A stretch of DNA of 64,000 nucleotides. It comes from Bacillota bacterium LX-D. Its GTDB lineage: Bacteria; Bacillota; DUOV01; Zhaonellaceae. Shown here piece by piece: positions 1 to 8,241 of this stretch (position 1 is the stretch's first letter; every line of letters begins with the position of its first letter). Below the pieces are notes generated by a model. The model was not told the DNA's origin, did not search any database, and saw nothing but the letters and a program-made list of their open reading frames with translations. The position numbers and the translations under genes are program-made. The stretch lies in contig JAVLUO010000011.1 of NCBI GenBank assembly GCA_031628995.1, forward strand, positions 1 to 64,000, in the 5' to 3' direction.

Positions 1-95
1 AGTACATTAATTCTATTGAACCGCCGTATACCGAACGGTACGTACGGTGGTGTGAGAGGACGCTGAATTAATTAATTATTCAGCTCCTACTCGAT
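1..95 (+). mobile_element. 3' end of a group II intron (domains V-VI)
   Basis: A domain V-like hairpin lies at about 14-60, with the GAACCG...ACGTACGG core. It is followed by a domain VI-like AT-rich hairpin at about 64-85 and the 3' terminus CTACTCGAT ending near 95. The terminus closely matches the 3' ends of the introns at 30003 and 46582 (TTACTCGAT), but the domain V sequence differs, so this is a separate intron. The 5' part and any reverse transcriptase lie outside the window. The exact boundary is inferred from the shared terminus. Confidence 0.75.
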
Positions 96-171
96 TGCTT
101 AAAATTACAAATAAGGAATCAACTATATCGTTTATGGTAATACTAGAGAGGTTTAAAAGGAGGTTTGTAAA

Positions 172-1182
172 TTGAAAGTAGGAATACCAAGGTCACTTTT
201 TTATTACTACTATTACCCTTTATGGGCGGCTTTTATCAATGAACTAGGAGGTGAAATAATTTTATCGCCACCGACTTCTAAAAAAATCCTTAATAAAGGC
301 TTAAGTATTGCTGTAGATGAAATTTGCTTGCCAATAAAAGTATTTTATGGGCATGTAGATTATTTAATTGATAAAGTTGATTTGTTATTTATTCCACGTA
401 TTGTAAGTGTTGCCCCAAAAGAATTTATTTGTCCTAAGTTTATGGGTTTGCCCGATATGGTTAGACAAAATTTTAAGGTTTTACCTAAGGTGATTGATTT
501 AACAGTGGACTTAAGTAAAAACCCTCTTCTTTTGGCACCTATAGTACAAAAAGTTGGTTCCTATTTCACATTAAGTTTAGAAAAAATCAACAAAGCTTGG
601 GCTTATGCTTTACAACAGCAGCGTTATTTTAAAAAATTAAGCAAAGAATTTGTGCAGCCAGAGGAAGCCTTCAAACAACTAAACGCACAAGATACTATAA
701 GTAAAAAATCAAAAAATAATAAACTTACTTTGGGATTCTTGGGACATGGCTATACAATTTACGATCCTTTTTTAAGTATGGAGCTGATTGATCGTTTAGA
801 AAAGATGAATATTAAGATTTTAACTGCAGAAAGCATTGACGATAGCATAATCAATGCTTATGCAGCGAATTTGCCCAAGAAAATGTATTGGACCGTTGCT
901 AAGAAAATTTTAGGAAGCACTTTCTACTGGTTAGAAAACAAAGCAATCCATGGACTAGTTTATTTATCTGTGTTTGGTTGTGGTCCAGATTCTCTAGTAG
1001 TCAACATGGTTCAACGTTATTGTCACCAGCAAGGATTACCTTTTCTTAATTTAACAATTGATGAGCATACGGGAGAAGCAGGTACTTTTACAAGAATAGA
1101 AGCATTCCTAGATATGCTGGAAGGAGGTTTTCAGCTTGAAGGTAACATATCCGCATATGGGCAATCTATATCTGGCAGCTAA
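172..1182 (+). CDS. 2-hydroxyacyl-CoA dehydratase activase-related protein (DUF2229-type)
   Basis: This 336-residue protein begins MKVGIPRSLFYYYYYPLWAAF and resembles the DUF2229 segment found beside, or fused to, activators of 2-hydroxyacyl-CoA dehydratases. Cysteines and acidic residues recur in VDEICLPIKVF, FGCGPDSL and the late TIDEHTGEAGT motif, which is typical of the family. The TTG start is supported by an AAAGGAGG ribosome site about 8 bases upstream. It overlaps the next gene by 47 bases, so the two are probably translationally coupled. The next protein is a diverged relative, and the third gene is the ATPase activator. In some Clostridia these modules are joined in one large protein. 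The substrate is unknown. Confidence 0.8.
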   Translation: MKVGIPRSLFYYYYYPLWAAFINELGGEIILSPPTSKKILNKGLSIAVDEICLPIKVFYGHVDYLIDKVDLLFIPRIVSVAPKEFICPKFMGLPDMVRQNFKVLPKVIDLTVDLSKNPLLLAPIVQKVGSYFTLSLEKINKAWAYALQQQRYFKKLSKEFVQPEEAFKQLNAQDTISKKSKNNKLTLGFLGHGYTIYDPFLSMELIDRLEKMNIKILTAESIDDSIINAYAANLPKKMYWTVAKKILGSTFYWLENKAIHGLVYLSVFGCGPDSLVVNMVQRYCHQQGLPFLNLTIDEHTGEAGTFTRIEAFLDMLEGGFQLEGNISAYGQSISGS

Positions 1183-2245
1183 TGCCTTATTAGAAGGACT
1201 AGGCTGTGAGGTTATTATGCCGCCTTTTTGTAGTAAAAAAACTCTTAGCCTAGGAACAAAATATGCCCCTGAGTCAGCTTGTTTGCCTTTAAAAATAAAT
1301 TTGGGCAATTATTTGGAGGCCATTGAAAAGGGAGCTGATACTATAGTTATGATTGGTGGAGTGGGCCCTTGTCGAATAGGCTTTTATGGTCAAACACAAA
1401 GTGATATTTTAAATGATTTAGGGAAAAATATTAAGATGGTCGTAATAGAACCTCCTGACGTTAGTTTTAAGGAAGTTTGGCAAAAGATAATGGAACTTAA
1501 AAACGCTAGTTGGGTTAAAGTAATAAAAGGAGTTCATCTGGCCTGGGAAAAAATTTATAGTGCAGATAGGCTTGAAAAATATATGGAATGGTTAAGGCCT
1601 AGAGCCATTAAGCAAGATGAAGCAGAAAAAATTTATAATGAGGCTTTGATCCTATTAGATAAAACTAAAAATATCAGGCAAGTAAAAAATATAGTTAAGA
1701 ATACGTTACATAAGCTAGAAGAACTAGCAGATTATCAAGCAGAAAATATTATTAAAATTGGAATTGTTGGAGAGGTTTATACTGTTATCGAACAATATGC
1801 AAATTTACAATTAGAGCGTCAATTAGGAAAACTAGGCGTGGAAGTTGAAAGATCGATTTATCTAAGTGAATGGATAAATGATCATCTTCTGTCCGGAATA
1901 TTGCCCATTAAGTCTTCAAAAAAGATTGATCAACTGGCAAGCCCTTTTTTAAACCATTTTATAGGTGGCCATGGCAAACAGACAATTAGCCATAGTGTTG
2001 ATTTTGCTCGTCGAGGTTTTGATGGAATTATCCAGGTTGGCCCTCTTACTTGTATGCCCGAAATTGTGGCAGAATCAATTTTACCTGCCATTAATGAAAC
2101 TTATGGTGTACCTATTATGACTATTTTTGTTGACGAACAATCGGGAGAAGCAGGTTTAAATACTCGGTTAGAAGCCTTCACAGATATGATTAAATATAAA
2201 AAAGATCTAAACTTCAAGGGGTGTGAGTTATGTCAGTCTATTTAG
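1136..2245 (+). CDS. 2-hydroxyacyl-CoA dehydratase activase-related protein, second subunit
   Basis: This 369-residue protein starts MKVTYPHMGNLYLAANALLE and repeats the architecture of the upstream gene. The first half has ESACLPLKINLGNY and GGVGPCRIGFYGQ; the C-terminal half has VGPLTCMPEIVAE and the FVDEQSGEAGLNTR motif. The TTG start lies inside the upstream gene and has a GGAAGGAGG ribosome site. Its end overlaps the activator gene by 16 bases, giving a tightly coupled three-gene unit. Cysteines spread through the protein suggest Fe-S or redox binding, which is an inference from the family. No dehydratase catalytic subunit lies nearby. Confidence 0.78.
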   Translation: MKVTYPHMGNLYLAANALLEGLGCEVIMPPFCSKKTLSLGTKYAPESACLPLKINLGNYLEAIEKGADTIVMIGGVGPCRIGFYGQTQSDILNDLGKNIKMVVIEPPDVSFKEVWQKIMELKNASWVKVIKGVHLAWEKIYSADRLEKYMEWLRPRAIKQDEAEKIYNEALILLDKTKNIRQVKNIVKNTLHKLEELADYQAENIIKIGIVGEVYTVIEQYANLQLERQLGKLGVEVERSIYLSEWINDHLLSGILPIKSSKKIDQLASPFLNHFIGGHGKQTISHSVDFARRGFDGIIQVGPLTCMPEIVAESILPAINETYGVPIMTIFVDEQSGEAGLNTRLEAFTDMIKYKKDLNFKGCELCQSI

Positions 2246-3201
2246 GAATAGATGTAGGTTCTGTAAGCACAAATATTGTAGCAATGAGTGAAGACGATAA
2301 AATACTGCAAAAAATTTATTTAAGAACCAAGGGACAACCAATTCAAACCTTACTTGAGGGATTAAAACTAATAAAAGAAAAATTGCATAATCCCGAGGTT
2401 AAAGGAGTAGGGACTACAGGTAGTGGCCGCCAGTTGGCTGCTGTTATTATTGGAGGAGATGTGGTTAAGAATGAAATTACTGCCCATGCCGTTGCAGCAG
2501 CTAAAATGGTACCCGGAGTTAAAACGGTTATAGAGATTGGGGGACAGGACTCAAAAATTATTATTATGAAAAATGGCATAGTTAATGATTTTGCCATGAA
2601 TACAGTATGTGCGGCAGGGACAGGTTCTTTTTTAGATCAACAAGCTAGTAGACTAAATATCCGTATAGATGATTTTGGTTCTATTGCTTTAAAGGCTAAA
2701 AATCCAGTACGAATTGCCGGTAGATGTACAGTTTTTGCTGAATCAGATATGATCCATAAACAACAAATGGGGCATTCCTTAGAGGATATTTTAGCTGGAC
2801 TTTGTGAAGCTTTAGTTCGAAATTATCTTAGTAACCTAGGTAAAGGCAAATCCCTCTTGGAGCCTGTTGCTTTTCAAGGAGGAGTAGCAGCTAACATTGG
2901 TATTAAGCATGCTTTCGAGAAAGCCCTTAGTCTTAATGTTATCGTACCACCTAACTTTGATGTAATGGGAGCAATAGGTGTTGCTTATCTAGCTAAAAGT
3001 GCCGTTCAAAATGGGAAATCCAAATTTAAAGGTTTTGATATAAGTGAAGCTCAGTTTCAAGCAAGCAGCTTTGAATGTTCTAATTGTTCAAATGCTTGCG
3101 AAGTTGTTCAGATAGCAAAAGATAAGAAAATTATTGCCCGTTGGGGAGACCGTTGTGGCAGGTGGACTGCTTTAGATAAAACCGATAAAATGATTGGCTA
3201 A
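2230..3201 (+). CDS. BcrA/BadF/HgdC-type ATPase activator of 2-hydroxyacyl-CoA dehydratase
   Basis: This 323-residue ASKHA-fold ATPase opens with the phosphate-binding MSVYLGIDVGSVSTNI. It carries the family motifs IEIGGQDSKII, NTVCAAGTGSFLDQQ and AGRCTVFAESDMIH, followed by FQGGVAANIG and DVMGAIGVAYL. In characterised members (HgdC, BcrA/D) the Cys of VCAAGTGS and the Cys of GRCTVF ligate a [4Fe-4S] cluster shared between two monomers. ATP hydrolysis then drives electron transfer to the dehydratase or reductase. An extra Cys-rich C-terminal tail (CSNCSNACEVV, RCGRW) is present. The role here is unproven because no target enzyme is adjacent. Confidence 0.85.
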   Translation: MSVYLGIDVGSVSTNIVAMSEDDKILQKIYLRTKGQPIQTLLEGLKLIKEKLHNPEVKGVGTTGSGRQLAAVIIGGDVVKNEITAHAVAAAKMVPGVKTVIEIGGQDSKIIIMKNGIVNDFAMNTVCAAGTGSFLDQQASRLNIRIDDFGSIALKAKNPVRIAGRCTVFAESDMIHKQQMGHSLEDILAGLCEALVRNYLSNLGKGKSLLEPVAFQGGVAANIGIKHAFEKALSLNVIVPPNFDVMGAIGVAYLAKSAVQNGKSKFKGFDISEAQFQASSFECSNCSNACEVVQIAKDKKIIARWGDRCGRWTALDKTDKMIG

Positions 3202-3241
3202 TTTTCACTTATTAAGCATTGTAAAGTTAATAATTTTAATA

Positions 3242-3270
3242 TTGACATAGCAACATAATAATGCTAACAT
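3242..3270 (+). promoter_or_regulatory. sigma-A-type promoter of lysA
   Basis: TTGACA at 3242-3247 and TAACAT at 3265-3270 are 17 bases apart. Transcription would start near 3277, about 35 bases before the lysine riboswitch. Confidence 0.7.
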
Positions 3271-3311
3271 AAACCACAACAAATGAATACATTATACCTC
3301 ATCCAGTGCGG

Positions 3312-3497
3312 TGAGGTAGAGGCGCGAAGGATCAATAGTACTTACAATGATTATGGGAAAAAAATGATTTGTAAAGAAAGGGGTATTCGCCGAAGTGCAA
3401 CAGCTTACCTATCTGTTGTGCTGGGTCTGCATTTAATAAATGCAGGACTGTCATCCAGTTATTGTGTATCCTGGTTGCTGGATGGAGTGCTATCTCA
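3312..3497 (+). promoter_or_regulatory. lysine riboswitch (L box) aptamer
   Basis: The conserved L-box pieces appear in order: GGTAGAGGCGCGA, a GATCAATAGTA segment, AAAGGGGTATTCGCCGAAG, GCTGGGTCTGC, GGACTGTCA and the closing GGAGTGCTATCTC. The P1 helix is TGAGGTAG (3312-3319) pairing with CTATCTCA (3490-3497). It lies directly ahead of lysA, whose product makes lysine, so lysine binding is expected to stop transcription at the downstream terminator. Ligand and mechanism follow from the known family; the motifs and pairing are visible in the sequence. Confidence 0.95.
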
Positions 3498-3526
3498 TGG
3501 ACAGGATGGTGAGTCATGACTTTTTT

Positions 3527-3550
3527 GGCTATGGTTTACCATAGCCTTTT
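3527..3550 (+). terminator. riboswitch-controlled intrinsic terminator before lysA
   Basis: A perfect 8-bp stem, GGCTATGG/CCATAGCC with a TTTA loop, is followed by TTTT. It lies 30 bases after the lysine aptamer and 36 bases before lysA, so it is the likely expression platform. Confidence 0.85.
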
Positions 3551-3585
3551 ATTATTTGTAAATAAATGGCAAAGGAGCTTGGCAG

Positions 3586-4932
3586 ATGAAATTTCACGGT
3601 ACAATGAAAATCAATGAATTAGGTCACTTGGAAATTGGAGAATGTGATACAGTAGAACTTTCCAAAAGATTTGGAACTCCCCTTATTATTATGGACGAAT
3701 CACAAATAAGACAAACTTGTCGAAAATACTATCATTATTTTACTGAACGTCATCAAAATACGGAAGTAATTTATGCCAGTAAAGCTTTTATTTCTCCGGC
3801 CATTTGTAAAATTATAGAGTCTGAAGGACTAGGTCTAGATGTTGTATCTGGTGGAGAACTTTATACAGCTCTTGAAGCTGATTTCCCTGCTGAAAAAATA
3901 TATTTTCATGGCAATAATAAAAGTCCCCAAGAACTATCCATGGCCCTTGAAAATAAAGTTGGAAGAATTGTTATAGATAACTTTTACGAATTAGACATGC
4001 TGAACAAGCTAGCTGAAGTATTTAAAGTCAAAGCTAATATTTTATTAAGGATTACTCCAGGAATTGAGGCCCACACGCATGAGTATATCAAAACAGGGCA
4101 AATCGATTCTAAATTCGGTTTTACAATGCCTAACGGACAGGCATTGGAAGCTGTAAAAACTGCCATTAGTCTGCCTAACATTGAATTGCATGGTTTACAT
4201 TGTCACATTGGATCTCAAATTTTTGAAATGGAGTCCTATCGTCATGCAGCTAAGGTAATGATGAAATTTATCCAAAAAATTAATAAGGAATTAAATTTTG
4301 TTGTTTCGGAACTTAATTTAGGCGGAGGCTTTGGCATTTATTATAAAGATGGAGACAATCCGGCACAATTAAAAAATTATGCAGAAACAGTAATTAATAC
4401 AGTTAAGGACGAAGCCAGGATTAGAGGATTAGTCATTCCTAAAATAATTGTTGAGCCTGGGAGATCAATTGCGGGTCCAGCGGGGACTACAATATATTCC
4501 ATAGGTTCAATTAAAGATATACCTGGTGTACGTAAATATGTAGCTGTAGATGGTGGCATGGCTGATAATATTAGACCCGCTCTTTACGAAGCAGTTTATG
4601 AAGCAATTGTAGCAAATAAAGCAAATGAACAACCTGAGGAAGTGGTTTCTATCACAGGTAAATGTTGCGAATCCGGTGATATGCTAATTTGGGATATTAA
4701 ACTACCTAAAGTTGAGGCTGGCGATATACTTGCTGTTGCTTGTACTGGTGCTTATGGTTATTCTATGGCTAGCAATTATAATTCCCTCGGCAAACCTGCA
4801 GTAGTTTTAGTTAATGAAGGTGAAGCGGATATAATAATAAAAAGAGAAGCCTATAAAGATATATTAAAAAATCATGTTATTCCAGAAAGATTGAAAAATA
4901 ATAAAGGTATTTCTTGCGAGTATATGAGCTAG
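3586..4932 (+). CDS. lysA: diaminopimelate decarboxylase
   Basis: LysA decarboxylates meso-diaminopimelate to L-lysine using pyridoxal phosphate. The 448-residue protein has an N-terminal alanine-racemase-like barrel and a C-terminal beta domain. The PLP lysine is K66 in VIYASKAF. Other family motifs are LHGLHCHIGSQI, LNLGGGFGIYY, EPGRSIAG and GKCCESGD. The start is supported by an AAAGGAG ribosome site about 8 bases upstream. The gene stands alone behind a lysine riboswitch and terminator. The length is normal for the family. Confidence 0.96.
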   Translation: MKFHGTMKINELGHLEIGECDTVELSKRFGTPLIIMDESQIRQTCRKYYHYFTERHQNTEVIYASKAFISPAICKIIESEGLGLDVVSGGELYTALEADFPAEKIYFHGNNKSPQELSMALENKVGRIVIDNFYELDMLNKLAEVFKVKANILLRITPGIEAHTHEYIKTGQIDSKFGFTMPNGQALEAVKTAISLPNIELHGLHCHIGSQIFEMESYRHAAKVMMKFIQKINKELNFVVSELNLGGGFGIYYKDGDNPAQLKNYAETVINTVKDEARIRGLVIPKIIVEPGRSIAGPAGTTIYSIGSIKDIPGVRKYVAVDGGMADNIRPALYEAVYEAIVANKANEQPEEVVSITGKCCESGDMLIWDIKLPKVEAGDILAVACTGAYGYSMASNYNSLGKPAVVLVNEGEADIIIKREAYKDILKNHVIPERLKNNKGISCEYMS

Positions 4933-4961
4933 GGCGGTTTTTGGCCGCACCTTTATTTTTG

Positions 4962-4990
4962 TTGAGCAGACTATAGAAAAATGATATAAT
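4962..4990 (+). promoter_or_regulatory. sigma-A-type promoter ahead of the DHH-CBS-nucleotidyltransferase gene
   Basis: TTGAGC at 4962-4967 and a consensus TATAAT at 4985-4990 are separated by 17 bases. The start codon at 5018 lies about 20 bases after the expected transcription start. A weak GCGG/CCGC hairpin at about 4934-4948 may end the lysA transcript. Confidence 0.7.
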
Positions 4991-5017
4991 CAAAAAAAAT
5001 GTGGCAGGTGTAGGGTA

Positions 5018-7609
5018 ATGGAAATTATTTGTTCACATCCTAATTTAGATTTTGATGGATTAGGAGCTATGGTAGCAGCTAAAAAAATATTTCCAGATGC
5101 TCAATTGATTTTGCCTAACAAACTAAGTCCAGTAGTACGCGACTACCTTGCTTTATACAAAGACGTTTTGCCCATTGGATCACAGAATGAAATCGTTTGG
5201 GATGAAGTATCTAAGGTTATTGTTGTTGATACGGCAAATATAGCTCGTTTAGATTTTGCTAAGAATTTAGTTAAGGACGATATAGAGTACATTATTTATG
5301 ATCATCATCCGTTTAATTATAATGTAAATTCAAATGTTATTTATAAAATCGAAAATATTGGATCGGCAACTACAATCTTAGTAGAGCTTCTGCAAGCACA
5401 AAACATAGAAGTTGCGCAACATGAGGCCACTTTGTTTCTACTAGGTATTTACCAAGATACAGGATCCATGCTCTATAATAATACAACTGCTAGGGATGCC
5501 CGGGTAGTTGCTTTTTTGCTACAGAAGGGCGCTAATTTAAATACTGTTGCTTTATTTTTAAATCGCCCTTTAAGCTTTCAGCAGCAACAGCTTTATAATT
5601 GTTTGCTGCAATCAAAAGAAGAAATAGAATGGCAAGGAACGACAGTTCTACTTTGTTCTACTGAAAGTTTAGAATACATTTCCGGTTTAAATGTTGTTAC
5701 TACAAGAATTTGTGAACTAGCTAATGCAGATGTTGTTATATGTGTTGTGAAGACACAAAAGCAGATTGATATAGTCCTTAGAAGTAAAACAGAATGGGCA
5801 AATGTGGATAAAATTGCAGTGGCCTTAGGGGGAGGAGGGCATCCAAAGGCCTCTTCAGTCAAATTAAAAAATAGCAATCTAGAAGATATCTTGCCTAAAA
5901 TAAAAGAATTAATCAATGAAATAGTTGCTCCAAGTATTTTGGCTAAAGATATTATGTCAAATCCAGTTCGTTCCTTGGAAGCCAATTGTACTATCAATGA
6001 AGCAGCTAAAATTATGCTCCGTTATGGTCATAGTGGAATGCCTGTTTTAAATAATGATGATTTAGTTGGAATCATTTCTAGGAGAGATTTGGATAAAGCA
6101 ATTCGTCATAAGCTTGGACACGCGCCAGTTAAGGGCTTTATGAGTCGAAAGGTAATATGGATAAGTAAGAATACTACTCTCGCAGCTATTCAAGATTTAA
6201 TGATAAAGCATGATGTGGGACGGCTACCTGTAGTAGAAGCTGGAAAAATAATTGGAATAGTCACTAGGACTGATGTGTTAAGAGCTACATATGGATTCGA
6301 CCCTGCTTTTAATGCCTACCGCGTTAAAAGTGATATTCAATTAAGTCTAACTAAAGACCCTCAGCTAAGTAATTTATTGAGGAAAATAGGTGATATTGCT
6401 CAAAAGATAAATTTAAAATGTTATTTGATTGGCGGTTCGGTAAGGGATTTAATTCTTGCTGGTCAAATTAAAGATATTGATATTGTAGTAGAAGGTAAGG
6501 CTGAACTATTAGCTGAAAAGGTTGCCCAAGAATATGGTGCAAAAATTAATAACAATCAAGATTTTGGTACTGTAACTATTTATTTACCTGATTCATGGAA
6601 AATTGACTTTGCTACGGCTCGTCAAGAGTATTACTCGAGTCCCGGTTCTTTGCCAATAGTGGAAGCAACTTCTTTAAAAGAAGATCTATATCGAAGGGAT
6701 TTTACAATTAATGCACTGGCGTTAGCCCTTAATCCAGAGAATTTTGGAACATTACTAGATTATTTTTCAGGATATGAAGATTTACGATTAGGTGTAATTC
6801 GTGTTCTACATAATTTAAGTTTTATTGAAGATCCCATAAGAATTTTGCGAGCCCTTAGGTTTGCTAACAGATATCATTATACTATAGAAGAGCAGACTTG
6901 CAATTTAATTAAAGTTGCCCTTGAGCAAAAGGTATTTACAAGGATTAAGGCTAGCCGAATTTGGCAAGAAGTATATAGTCTGATTAAAAGTAGTAATTCT
7001 GTTGATTCTTTAATCAAATTGGCACAAGCTGGTTTTTGGGGTCAATTACTACCTGATAGAAAATGGGTAGAACTGTTGCCGGAAGAATGGAAAAAAGCAC
7101 AGATATTAATTGATCAACTTAGAACTGCGAATTGCTTTGTTAAAGAATGGTTAATCCTATTTATAATTTTATTTTTTAGAATTGAAGATACTAGTTTAAG
7201 TAATATTATGAAATTTTGTCAAATTAAAAGAGCTGAACGACGGTGTTTAAATGAAATTAATAAATTATTAGTAATAAAAATTAACGACCAAGTATCATCT
7301 AAACAGTTAATGTATGAACTTCATTTAGTTCTTAAGGATATTATACCTGAGGTTATTATTGCACTGTCAATATTTGTTGAAGAAAAATATGGTAAAATAC
7401 TTATCAATTATCTAATTAAGCGTTATCACCTGAAAATACATTTAAAAGGTAAGGATTTACTAGCTTTGGGTTTTAAACCAGGTCCTGAGATCAGTAGAAC
7501 ACTGATCTTTATTGAAAGTCAATTCTTAGAAGGTCGAGTTCTATGCTTGGAAGATGAATTAAATCTAGCCATGAATATTTTAAAGCTGGGAGGGAAATTA
7601 TGTTTTTAA
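5018..7609 (+). CDS. DHH phosphoesterase - CBS pair - tRNA nucleotidyltransferase fusion (CCA- or A-adding enzyme)
   Basis: This 863-residue protein has three parts. Residues 1-300 are a DHH/DHHA1 phosphoesterase with HPNLDFDG, VVDTAN, YDHHPF and the GGGGHPKASS motif. About 307-430 are two CBS domains (IMSNPVRSLE..., FMSRKVIWIS...). From about 466 to the end is a class II poly(A) polymerase/CCA-adding domain with IGGSVRDLILAG, the metal site DIDIVVEG, RRDFTINALAL and EDPIRILRALRFANR. In related bacteria such fusions serve as A- or CCA-adding enzymes maturing tRNA 3' ends. Many tRNAs in this window already encode CCA, so repair is a plausible main role. It overlaps the following gene by 10 bases. 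Confidence 0.88.
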   Translation: MEIICSHPNLDFDGLGAMVAAKKIFPDAQLILPNKLSPVVRDYLALYKDVLPIGSQNEIVWDEVSKVIVVDTANIARLDFAKNLVKDDIEYIIYDHHPFNYNVNSNVIYKIENIGSATTILVELLQAQNIEVAQHEATLFLLGIYQDTGSMLYNNTTARDARVVAFLLQKGANLNTVALFLNRPLSFQQQQLYNCLLQSKEEIEWQGTTVLLCSTESLEYISGLNVVTTRICELANADVVICVVKTQKQIDIVLRSKTEWANVDKIAVALGGGGHPKASSVKLKNSNLEDILPKIKELINEIVAPSILAKDIMSNPVRSLEANCTINEAAKIMLRYGHSGMPVLNNDDLVGIISRRDLDKAIRHKLGHAPVKGFMSRKVIWISKNTTLAAIQDLMIKHDVGRLPVVEAGKIIGIVTRTDVLRATYGFDPAFNAYRVKSDIQLSLTKDPQLSNLLRKIGDIAQKINLKCYLIGGSVRDLILAGQIKDIDIVVEGKAELLAEKVAQEYGAKINNNQDFGTVTIYLPDSWKIDFATARQEYYSSPGSLPIVEATSLKEDLYRRDFTINALALALNPENFGTLLDYFSGYEDLRLGVIRVLHNLSFIEDPIRILRALRFANRYHYTIEEQTCNLIKVALEQKVFTRIKASRIWQEVYSLIKSSNSVDSLIKLAQAGFWGQLLPDRKWVELLPEEWKKAQILIDQLRTANCFVKEWLILFIILFFRIEDTSLSNIMKFCQIKRAERRCLNEINKLLVIKINDQVSSKQLMYELHLVLKDIIPEVIIALSIFVEEKYGKILINYLIKRYHLKIHLKGKDLLALGFKPGPEISRTLIFIESQFLEGRVLCLEDELNLAMNILKLGGKLCF

Positions 7610-8217
7610 CTGATTGGGTTCATTTAATCTTTAGTGTCCCAGCAATTTTAGTTGCCATTACATTTCACGAGTACGCTCATGGTAAAATGGCTGCTTTATT
7701 AGGTGACCCAACGCCGGCTGGCCAGGGAAGACTTTCTTTAAATCCCCTAAAGCATCTGGATCCCCTAGGGGCATTGCTCTTAATACTCGTTGGTTTTGGC
7801 TGGGCCAAACCGGTTCAAGTCAATCCCTTTTACTTTCGAGGTGACAAGCAAAAAGGTATGCTGTATGTTGCCTTAGCCGGTCCTTTAATGAATTTAGTAT
7901 TAGCCTACCTAAGTACCGTCGCTTTAAGGATTTCTTTTGACCAATGGTACTACATTGGTATATTTTTTAATTTGTCTATGTGGTATAATACTATGTTAGC
8001 TGTATTTAATTTGATACCGTTACCACCCCTTGACGGGTTTAAAATATTGGTTGGTTTATTACCAAATAGGAATGAAATTTTGTATAAATTAGAAAGTTAT
8101 GGGCCAATAATATTAATTTTATTATTAGCAACCAATGTGTTAGGAAATATAATTACTCCAGTAGTTCATGGCGTTTTGCAATTGCTGACAGCAGCTGCTG
8201 GTTTGGCCATCTACTAA
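7600..8217 (+). CDS. site-2 protease family (M50) membrane metalloprotease
   Basis: This 205-residue polytopic membrane protein has the zinc motif HEYAH near residue 23 and the second metal-ligand motif PLPPLDGFKIL near residue 145. About five hydrophobic segments are visible. It belongs to the minimal M50 group without PDZ domain that commonly lies between trpS and the scpAB locus in Clostridia. Its substrate is unknown. The start overlaps the upstream gene's end by 10 bases, implying co-translation. Confidence 0.88.
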   Translation: MFLTDWVHLIFSVPAILVAITFHEYAHGKMAALLGDPTPAGQGRLSLNPLKHLDPLGALLLILVGFGWAKPVQVNPFYFRGDKQKGMLYVALAGPLMNLVLAYLSTVALRISFDQWYYIGIFFNLSMWYNTMLAVFNLIPLPPLDGFKILVGLLPNRNEILYKLESYGPIILILLLATNVLGNIITPVVHGVLQLLTAAAGLAIY

Positions 8218-8241
8218 CTAAGTTAAAAGAAGGTGCTTAAA

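Noticed and set aside
3283-3519. A 78-codon open frame on + between the activator gene and lysA
   Set aside because: It lies entirely over the lysine riboswitch, has no ribosome site, and the RNA motifs account for its conservation.
4932-4955. Strong terminator after lysA
   Set aside because: Only a 4-bp GCGG/CCGC stem with a long loop and an interrupted T-tract is visible, so it is mentioned but not called.
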